Shown here: one piece after another, positions 57,780-64,000 of the stretch | Layout: the number at the start of each line of letters is the position of its first letter | Numbering within the stretch: position 1 is the stretch's first letter | Source of the DNA: Paraburkholderia agricolaris | Lineage (GTDB): Bacteria; Pseudomonadota; Gammaproteobacteria; Burkholderiales; Burkholderiaceae | DNA length: 64,000 nt | Direction of reading: 5' to 3' | Assembly: GCF_009455635.1 (NCBI RefSeq) | Contig: NZ_QPER01000001.1 | Location: forward strand, 2,542,001-2,606,000 | The notes under the pieces: generated by a model | What the model saw: only the letters and a program-made list of their open reading frames with translations | The model's database searches: none | Told to the model about the DNA's origin: nothing | Position numbers and translations under genes: made by a program

Positions 57780-58679
57780 TCAACGTACGTAACTCACCGG
57801 CTCGCCGGTGTCGGGGTGGCGCATCACGCCCATTGAAATGCCGTAGATCGCCTGTAATTGCGCGGGCGTCAGGATCTCTTCCGGCGTGCCTTGCGCGATC
57901 AGCCTGCCACCGTGCAGCGCGACGATTTCATCGCAATAGCGGGCGGCCATATTGACGTCGTGCAGCACGACGATGATGCCGATGCCGCGCTCGGTCGACA
58001 GCCGCTGCACCAGCGACAACACCTCGACCTGATGCGCGACGTCGAGCGCGGAGATCGGTTCGTCGAGCAACAGATAGTCGGCGTCCTGCGCGATCAGCAT
58101 CGCCAGCCAGACACGCTGGCGCTCGCCACCGGACAGCGTATCGACCAGCCGGTCGGCGAAACCGGTCACGTCGGTGAGCGCCATCGCCTCCTCGACTTTC
58201 GCGCGGTCGGCGTCGGTAAAGCGGCCCAGCGCGCCGCGCCACGGATAGCGGCCGAACGCAACCAGTTCGCGTACCAGAATCCCCGCGGCCGACGGCGTGT
58301 GCTGCGGCAGATACGCCAGTTTCTGCGCGAAGGCGCGGGTCGGCCATTGATCGAGCGGCTTGCCTTCGAACAGGATCTGGCCGTCGCTGGCCGGCTGCTG
58401 CCGCGCGAGAATCTTGATCAACGTGGACTTGCCGGAACCGTTATGGCCGATCAGCCCGATCACGCGCCGCGCGGGCAGCGTCAAGCTCAGCGAACGCAGC
58501 AAGGTGCGCTCCGGCAACGCGAACGTCACGTCGCGCAACTCGAAAATCGGCATTTCGGGCGCGTTGTGCGTACCGTTCGAACCGTTCGAACCGGCAATGG
58601 CCAGGCTCGCGCCGTCGGGCGCGTCGCCCGCTTGCGCGCGGGACACGGGCCACGGAACCCCATTCGCGGGTCGGGTCAT
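57780..58679 (-). CDS. ferric siderophore ABC transporter ATPase (FhuC-like)
   Basis: A 299-residue ABC ATPase: Walker A GHNGSGKSTLIKILARQQ, signature LSGGERQRVWLAMLIAQD, Walker B LLLDEPISALDVAHQ. It begins MTRPANGVPWPVSRAQAG, giving about 40 extra residues with Gly/Asn repeats ahead of the domain start. It belongs to the FhuBCD family and pairs with the FhuB-like gene; its stop lies 19 bp before the exporter. Confidence 0.92.
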   Translation of the reverse strand: MTRPANGVPWPVSRAQAGDAPDGASLAIAGSNGSNGTHNAPEMPIFELRDVTFALPERTLLRSLSLTLPARRVIGLIGHNGSGKSTLIKILARQQPASDGQILFEGKPLDQWPTRAFAQKLAYLPQHTPSAAGILVRELVAFGRYPWRGALGRFTDADRAKVEEAMALTDVTGFADRLVDTLSGGERQRVWLAMLIAQDADYLLLDEPISALDVAHQVEVLSLVQRLSTERGIGIIVVLHDVNMAARYCDEIVALHGGRLIAQGTPEEILTPAQLQAIYGISMGVMRHPDTGEPVSYVR

Positions 58680-58750
58680 AGGCTTTTTCCTGCCAAACGT
58701 CGGGTCGCGCGCGCGGCATCGCGCAGCATGACCGTGAATCGGAGCTTCAT
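58676..58750 (-). CDS. 24-codon ORF between the FhuB- and FhuC-like genes
   Basis: A reading frame MKLRFTVMLRDAARATRRLAGKSL whose ATG overlaps the FhuB stop (ATGA) and whose stop overlaps the FhuC ATG (ATGA). No homology is recognised. It may be a small protein or serve only to couple translation across the 70-bp gap. Coincidence is possible because the gap is short. Confidence 0.35.
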   Translation of the reverse strand: MKLRFTVMLRDAARATRRLAGKSL

Positions 58751-60765
58751 GATTTTTGCTTCCACATCAGAATCAGAAAATACGGGCCGCCGATGAATGC
58801 AACCAGCAAACCGGCCGGCACCTGATTCGGGAACAGCAGGTTGCGGCCGAGCCAGTCGGCCAGCACCATCAGCGCGGCCCCGATCAGGGCGCCCGCGAGC
58901 GCTTGCGGCACCGCGCGGCGCAAACCGAGCAGCCGCGCCATATGCGGCGCCATCAGCCCCACGAACGACACCGGCCCGACAATCAGGGTGGCCGCCGCGG
59001 TAGCCAGCGCGCACAAGCCGAGCAAGGCCATCCGCACCGTGGATACCGATACGCCGACCGCCCGCGCCGACTGCTCGCCGAGCGACAGAATCTCGAGAGA
59101 GCGCGCCGCGAACGGCAGCAAGCCGGCGCTGGTCACGGCAACCACGCAGGCCGCCAGCGCGTCGGCGCTTTGCACGCGATAGGTCGAGCCCGCCATCCAC
59201 GCCTGCAGGATCGGCATGCGTGGATCGCCGCTCGTCAGCAGTACCGACACGACGCTGCCGGTCACGGTCGCCACCGCGATGCCGACCAGCACGAGGCGCT
59301 CCGGTGAGAACGTGCTTTTGCGCGCGAGCGCAAACATCACCAGCAACGTCGCCAGCGCGCCGGCCGCGCCGGTCAGGACGCGCACCGCCTGCCCCGCCGA
59401 CGGCGCGATAAAGAGCAGCGCGATCAACGCCAGCGACGCGCCCGACGAAATGCCCAGCACTTCGGGGCTCGCCATCGGATTCGCGGTCAGCCGCTGGATC
59501 ACGACACCCGCGACCGCCAGCATCACGCCGGCCGCCAGCGCAGCCGCCACGCGCGGCGCGCGCAGCGTCAGCAACGGCTGCACGTCGGCCCACGGCAACA
59601 GCCGCCAGCCCGACAGGCCGCGATTGAAATCGACCGCCAGCGTAGCGAGAACGACCAGCGCAAGCGCCGCCAGCACGAGCCAGCCCGCGTGAAACCGGCG
59701 CGGCGCCGACGCCCCATAAGAGCTCGGCGCGGGTTGCAACGCGGCGTCTTTCAGGAGCGGCAACATCAGCAACAGCAGCGGTGCACCGAACAGTGCCGTC
59801 ACCGCACCGGTTGGAATCTCCACGAACACGCGGCCGGCGAGTTGCGCGCCTTCGTCAGCGAGCCACAGCAGGCATGCGCCGATCACCGGCGACCAGACCA
59901 GCCGCTGCCGCAGCGTGCGGGCTCCCGCGAGCCGCGCGAGCACCGGACCGGCCAGCCCGATAAAGCCGATCACGCCGACCGCGCTCACCACCAGCGCGCT
60001 CAGCATGGAGGCGATCAGCAACGCGCCTGCGCGGATCGTGCGCAACGGCAAGCCCACGCTGCGGGCACTTTCGTCGCCGAGTTCGAGCACGGCGAGCGCG
60101 TTCGTCATTAGCGCGACGAGCGCCGCGACCACCGCGAGCCGTGCCACCAGATACTGCGCGACCGCCCAGCCGTTCTGATTCAGCATGCCGCTCTGCCAGA
60201 TGAACACCGACACGAGGCTCTGCCCGAAAAACAGTGCCAGCACCGACGTAAACGCACCGGTGCACAGCGTAACCAGCAAGCCGCCGAGGATCATGCTCAA
60301 GGGCGAGAAGGCGCGGCTCCACGACACCGCCATGACGACGCCGACGCTCACCAGCGCACCCACCAGCGCGACCCATTCACGGCCGTGTATCAACAGATCC
60401 GGAAACCACAACGAGACCACCGACAGCGACACGCTCGCGCCCGCCGACACGCCGAGCGTGGTCGGCTCCGCGAGCGGATTGCGCAGCACATGCTGAAAGA
60501 TCGCGCCGGCCAGCGCGAGCGCCGCGCCGCTCGCCAGCGCGACGGCCAGCCGCGGCAATGTTGCGTAACGCAGCGCGATCAGCGAGAGATCGTCGGACGA
60601 CGCATCGGCGAGATGCCACAGCGTTCCCCACGACGCGGACGGCAGTTGCAGGCTCAGCAGCCAGAGCGTCGCGGCCAGCGCGACACCGCCTAAGCCGGCC
60701 GCCATCAGCCACGGATGCGCAAGCGAGCCCCGGGTGCGCCGCGCGAGCGCAAGACCGGGCGTCAC
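58747..60765 (-). CDS. siderophore ABC permease, double-length FhuB-like
   Basis: A 672-residue protein made of two permease halves, each with the FecCD pattern (LAEPTTLGVSAGASVSLSVVSL and MASPEVLGISSGASLALIALLF; LVVSAVGVIGFIGLAGPVLAR and LIVGPVSFVGLMAPHMARLLG), about 20 helices in all. The start is a GTG (VTPGLALARRTRG) overlapping the binding-protein stop by GTGA. Double permeases of this size accept hydroxamate-type ferric siderophores in E. coli FhuB. Confidence 0.9.
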   Translation of the reverse strand: MTPGLALARRTRGSLAHPWLMAAGLGGVALAATLWLLSLQLPSASWGTLWHLADASSDDLSLIALRYATLPRLAVALASGAALALAGAIFQHVLRNPLAEPTTLGVSAGASVSLSVVSLWFPDLLIHGREWVALVGALVSVGVVMAVSWSRAFSPLSMILGGLLVTLCTGAFTSVLALFFGQSLVSVFIWQSGMLNQNGWAVAQYLVARLAVVAALVALMTNALAVLELGDESARSVGLPLRTIRAGALLIASMLSALVVSAVGVIGFIGLAGPVLARLAGARTLRQRLVWSPVIGACLLWLADEGAQLAGRVFVEIPTGAVTALFGAPLLLLMLPLLKDAALQPAPSSYGASAPRRFHAGWLVLAALALVVLATLAVDFNRGLSGWRLLPWADVQPLLTLRAPRVAAALAAGVMLAVAGVVIQRLTANPMASPEVLGISSGASLALIALLFIAPSAGQAVRVLTGAAGALATLLVMFALARKSTFSPERLVLVGIAVATVTGSVVSVLLTSGDPRMPILQAWMAGSTYRVQSADALAACVVAVTSAGLLPFAARSLEILSLGEQSARAVGVSVSTVRMALLGLCALATAAATLIVGPVSFVGLMAPHMARLLGLRRAVPQALAGALIGAALMVLADWLGRNLLFPNQVPAGLLVAFIGGPYFLILMWKQKS

Positions 60766-61724
60766 GCGGACCTCCGCGCGGTGAGCGCCGCCGCGAAGTG
60801 ATCCGCGAACTGGCGTGCGCTTGGCAGCGAACCGAACACGTCGAATGGCTGGATCGGATTCACGCGACCCTCGCGAACCATCGGCAAACGGCTCCACACC
60901 GGGCTCTCGGTCAGCGTGTTCAGCGCGGCCTGGGTCGATGCACCGTAATCGATGTAGAGCAGTTCCGCCTGCGGCGCCACGGCGAGTTGCTCGACGCCGA
61001 CCACCGCGCAGCCGTAGCCGTTGGTCCTGCCTTGCCATGCATTGACGAAGCCGAGTCGCTGCATCACGTCGGACACGACGCAATTTTTTGCATAGATGAG
61101 AATATTGCTGCCGCCTGTGTCGAGCTGGGTGACGAACACAGGGCGGCGTGACGGAGGCTTCGCTACCTCGACCGAATCGCCGCCGAGCTTCGTTTTCAGT
61201 TCGGCGAAGTGCGCGCCGAGCTGGGCGATATAGGCGGCCCCCTCACGCTCGCGTCCAATCACCCGCGCGAGCCGCATCATTTCTGCGCTCGAGCGCTCGA
61301 CGATATTCGCGTGGCCGGCGCCGGAATAGATGTCGAGCACGAACACGGGTGCGATCCGTTCCAGCAGACCGCGCAAGCTCGCGCTCATCGTTTCGATAAC
61401 GATCAGCGAGGTCTTCAGTTCGCGCAGTACTTCGAGGTTCGGCTCCGCCGGATAACCGCAATCGACGATACCGTCGGGCAAAGGCGGAAAACCGCCCATG
61501 GTCGCGTACACGTCGAGCGCACCGGCCGCCACCGGTTTTACATCGAGCGCGAGCAGCGTTTCGGTGCCAGGCCGATCCGGGGTCGCGACACGCGGCCCGT
61601 TTGCGAATCCCGCAACCGCATGCGTGGAAGCGTGCGCGGTTGCGGGCGTGAAAGTCAGAGCGCCTGCGACCGGCATCATCAACGGCACCGTCAATGCGCC
61701 GAGAAAGCCTCGCCGCGTCGTCAT
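60762..61724 (-). CDS. ferric siderophore binding protein (FhuD-like, predicted Tat substrate)
   Basis: A 320-residue periplasmic binding protein of the helical-backbone class. The N-terminus MTTRRGFLGALTVPLMMPVAG has a twin-arginine motif (RRGFL). The mature part shows IVDCGYPAEPNLEVLRELKTSLIVIE, FVLDIYSGAGHAN and WQGRTNGYGCAVVGVEQLAVAPQAELLYIDYG, typical of FhuD/OrbB-like proteins. It overlaps the acylase by ATGA (61721-61724). Confidence 0.88.
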   Translation of the reverse strand: MTTRRGFLGALTVPLMMPVAGALTFTPATAHASTHAVAGFANGPRVATPDRPGTETLLALDVKPVAAGALDVYATMGGFPPLPDGIVDCGYPAEPNLEVLRELKTSLIVIETMSASLRGLLERIAPVFVLDIYSGAGHANIVERSSAEMMRLARVIGREREGAAYIAQLGAHFAELKTKLGGDSVEVAKPPSRRPVFVTQLDTGGSNILIYAKNCVVSDVMQRLGFVNAWQGRTNGYGCAVVGVEQLAVAPQAELLYIDYGASTQAALNTLTESPVWSRLPMVREGRVNPIQPFDVFGSLPSARQFADHFAAALTARRSA

Positions 61725-64000
61725 TGCCGCGCTCCGGTCACGGCGGCGGCGTCGATGGTGGCATCGAGCCGGATCGTGTCGTTACGGTTGGCGCCCCCAG
61801 GCGCATCGCTCGCGATGCCCGTGGCGAACGGCATGCGCAGCCAGTCCTTGCTCGCATAGCGCAGTGTGCCGGCGCTGAAATACGGCGAGCCCGGATCATC
61901 GGATTGCGCATCGGCCATCATCGTGTACGCGACCGGGCCGCCCTCCGCGCCCGGCTGCGCAAAGCCCACCGTTTGCATATAGCTGTTGCCGGCCAGGTCC
62001 GCAGCGTCGGCGGCGGGTTTGGCGCGGCTGGCGCCGAATACGCACGCTGCCGTGAAATAGCCCGTTTCGCTGCATCCCCCGTACAGCGGAATGCGACGGC
62101 CGTTTTCAGTGACGGACAACAACTCGCCGGTAGTCGCATCGATCGCGACACCGTATTTTTGCAGATCGAGCACGGCGGCGCCCAGTGCCGCGCCGAGCCG
62201 CGCCGGATCGGTTTGCAAACCGCGCGGCGTGTTCAGTGGATCGGCGGGATCGAACTGGGTCGCGTAGAGCTTCGCATCGCCGATCTTTTCCGCGCGCGAC
62301 CAGAATGCGCCCCACAACGGCGCACCGCGCGATTGCGTCGCGCCGGTGTTGTCCCACCCGCGCAGCACGCGGCACGCGGCGGCGATATCCACTTTGCGCG
62401 AGGCTGGCGCACCCGGGGTGCTCGCTGTGTTGGCAGCGTTGGCAGCAGATGCAGCCGCCGCCGGGTCGTTCGGCACACTGACTTCGATGCGATTCGCACT
62501 ATCCGCGACGCACACCTGCGCCAGCAACGCAGCCTTGAACAGTTCCGCCGACAGCACGCGGCTATTCAGCGACAGGTCCCGTACCGTCGCATTGGTCGCA
62601 CCGCGTCCCGGCAAGCCATCGCTGCCCGCCATACGTTGCGCGATCATCAGATGCCCGAGCCGCGCGCGCAACCCGGGCGCCTCCGGTGCGCCGCCAAAAA
62701 TCCTCGGATAACCGGTAAGCGGCTGCGCGGGATTCGTCAGCCAGTGGCTGTTGTTCATGTTCGCGACGTAATCGGTGCGCAGCAGGCTCGGCATGCTGCT
62801 CGCGGCGAACGCGCCGGGTTGAGGCGAACCGGCGTCGGTGCGCCAGTTGCACGACGAACGCGAGCCGTCGAGCAAGGGCACGCCCGGAGCGCCTTTGGCG
62901 AACGCGGGTGCCAGCTTCGGCGCGCATTGCGCGGCGAGCTCGTCGGGCACGTTCGGCACCGCGCCGATATCCGCGTACCACGCGCGACGATCGCCACGCC
63001 CTATCGCGAGCGTGTTGACCCACGGCACGGCGGCGAGGCGCCGCTGAATCGCGATGAAATCGTCCAGCGAGCGCGCCTGATCCCATGCGAGGAAATTGCG
63101 GAACACCCGGAAGTTGTCCGCGTTGATATCGCGGATCGCAAACGCCTGCTGCCCATTCCACGCAAACGCCGGCGACATGGCGCCGAGATTGACCAGCGGA
63201 CCGAAGCGCGTGCGATACAGCGTGCGCGTACGTTTGATCAACTGACCGTTGCCGTCGAGCACATCGATGGTGAGCGGCACTGCCGTCATCGGCTCGGGTT
63301 TGCCGTCGAACAGATAGGTGGTCGGCTTGCCTTGCTGCAAGCTCAACTGAAACACGCCGAAGCGTCGCGCGCTCGATACCGTGTGGGTCCACGCCACCGA
63401 ATCGTTGAAGCCGATCATCACGAGCGGAACACCGAGAAACCCGGCGCCGCTGACATTCAACTGGCCAGGAATCGTCAGTTGCTGCTGATAGAAACGATCC
63501 GGACCGCGCCAGAACCAGTGTGGGTTGCCGAACAGTAACGGCTGGCCGTCGGGCGTCGCGTCGCCGCCGAACGCGATGCCGTTGCTGCCGAGTCCGACGT
63601 GTCCGCCTGCCTGGAAGTACTGTTGCGACAAGGCCTGCGCCGCGCTATCGAGCGATGCCGTCTGAATGCCGGCCTCTGCTGAACTCCGCCGTTCCGTCGA
63701 CGACGTTTGAGCATTCCCGGAAGGCGGCGTAGCCGTGGCGATCGCGGTGACGAATTGGGCGTAACCGCCGGCAAGATTCGCCGCGTACAGACGGCGGTAA
63801 ATATCGGCTTCAGTGATATCGCTCAGCCACGCCTGCCCGCGGCACGCCTGATATTGCTGGGCCGGTGCGCTACCGTCGCGCACCGATTGCACGACCCGGT
63901 TGTAGCCAGCCGCGAAACCATGCACCAGTTGCCGGATTTGCGGCGGCTGCGCTTGCCGGTAGGTCTCGACGATCTCGTTCGTATCGATCAGCCGGAAGAA
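61721..64000 (-). CDS. PvdQ-like Ntn-hydrolase acylase (5' end outside window)
   Basis: A penicillin-acylase family protein; 759 codons are visible, the N-terminus lies beyond 64000. The beta-chain serine is in GLGSNGIAFGGDATPDGQPLLFGNPHWFW (Ser codon 63584-63586, preceded by Gly as autoprocessing requires), followed by PGQLNVSGAGFLGVPLVMIGFNDSVAWTHTVSSARRF and WVNTLAIG, NMNNSHWLTNP with the Asn. These match PvdQ-type acylases, which remove the fatty acyl group from the pyoverdine precursor in pseudomonads. The co-encoded siderophore genes support the same role; AHL acylase activity cannot be excluded. Confidence 0.88.
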   Translation of the reverse strand, partial: FFRLIDTNEIVETYRQAQPPQIRQLVHGFAAGYNRVVQSVRDGSAPAQQYQACRGQAWLSDITEADIYRRLYAANLAGGYAQFVTAIATATPPSGNAQTSSTERRSSAEAGIQTASLDSAAQALSQQYFQAGGHVGLGSNGIAFGGDATPDGQPLLFGNPHWFWRGPDRFYQQQLTIPGQLNVSGAGFLGVPLVMIGFNDSVAWTHTVSSARRFGVFQLSLQQGKPTTYLFDGKPEPMTAVPLTIDVLDGNGQLIKRTRTLYRTRFGPLVNLGAMSPAFAWNGQQAFAIRDINADNFRVFRNFLAWDQARSLDDFIAIQRRLAAVPWVNTLAIGRGDRRAWYADIGAVPNVPDELAAQCAPKLAPAFAKGAPGVPLLDGSRSSCNWRTDAGSPQPGAFAASSMPSLLRTDYVANMNNSHWLTNPAQPLTGYPRIFGGAPEAPGLRARLGHLMIAQRMAGSDGLPGRGATNATVRDLSLNSRVLSAELFKAALLAQVCVADSANRIEVSVPNDPAAAASAANAANTASTPGAPASRKVDIAAACRVLRGWDNTGATQSRGAPLWGAFWSRAEKIGDAKLYATQFDPADPLNTPRGLQTDPARLGAALGAAVLDLQKYGVAIDATTGELLSVTENGRRIPLYGGCSETGYFTAACVFGASRAKPAADAADLAGNSYMQTVGFAQPGAEGGPVAYTMMADAQSDDPGSPYFSAGTLRYASKDWLRMPFATGIASDAPGGANRNDTIRLDATIDAAAVTGARQ

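Noticed and set aside
61694..63538. 614-codon plus-strand open frame over the acylase
   Set aside because: Shadow of the acylase frame; the opposite strand has catalytic motifs in order.

Overview
The window is high-GC DNA from a betaproteobacterium of Burkholderia sensu lato, most likely a Paraburkholderia chromosome. The evidence is the gene content: an Ara4N lipid A operon with a split ArnA, the rpsF-priB-rpsR-rplI-dnaB block, a sbp-cysTWA-cysB sulfate operon, lexA with two SOS boxes, beta-proteobacterial nodIJ homologues and a hydroxamate-type siderophore transport cassette. The genus is inferred from content; no marker phylogeny was possible. No tRNA, rRNA or CRISPR array was recognised.

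Layout. 1-5.7 kb: moeA (cut by the window start), thrC, hom and an AlaA-type aminotransferase, all on the minus strand. 6.2-14.3 kb: a Mth938-domain protein, then arnT, an ArnE/F-like protein, arnB, arnC, the two halves of ArnA as separate overlapping genes, and arnD. 14.5-19.6 kb: bcp peroxiredoxin, PIN-PhoH ATPase, NlpC/P60 lipoprotein, SDR. 19.7-26.4 kb (minus): Pit phosphate transporter with its DUF47 partner, dnaB, the ribosomal/primosomal operon, and an ECF sigma/anti-sigma pair. 26.5-31.3 kb: a LysR regulator divergent from gcl-hyi-glxR, which converts glyoxylate to glycerate. 32-38.9 kb: DUF3597 protein, asparaginase and the sulfate uptake operon ending in cysB. 39-43.9 kb: lexA, two uncharacterised proteins, a universal stress protein and nodIJ. 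43.9-46.2 kb: a repeat-rich island with an IS110-family element. 46.2-53 kb: metabolic and transport genes (LysR, M20 peptidase, MHS transporter, aldo-keto reductase, DUF3820, TRIC protein). 53.1-55.3 kb: an APS kinase overlapping a TPR-sulfotransferase. 55.6-64 kb: a Gly/His/Trp-rich lipoprotein and a siderophore cassette (cyclic-peptide ABC exporter, FhuC-, FhuB- and FhuD-like importer, PvdQ-like acylase running off the window end).

The most striking structure is the 43.9-46.2 kb island. A roughly 230-bp extragenic repeat occurs three times in the window (1281-1510; 43979-44064 plus 45331-45455; 45914-46143). Each copy carries a 15-bp inverted repeat whose arms differ between copies by a compensated base-pair change. 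In the middle copy an apparently intact IS110-family element is inserted in the right arm of this palindrome, flanked by CT cores on the transposase strand. The element's 5' noncoding end folds into a bridge-RNA-like internal loop. Its two 7-nt halves match the left and right sides of exactly this repeat target: perfectly for the copy at 1360-1372, and with one mismatch for the occupied site and for 46052-46064. This looks like a guide-RNA-directed element caught in its own programmed target.

Other points of interest are a 24-codon ORF fitted by ATGA overlaps between the FhuB- and FhuC-like genes, a PAPS-supply plus sulfotransferase gene pair, a possible small RNA before phoH, and strong hairpins between several gene pairs.
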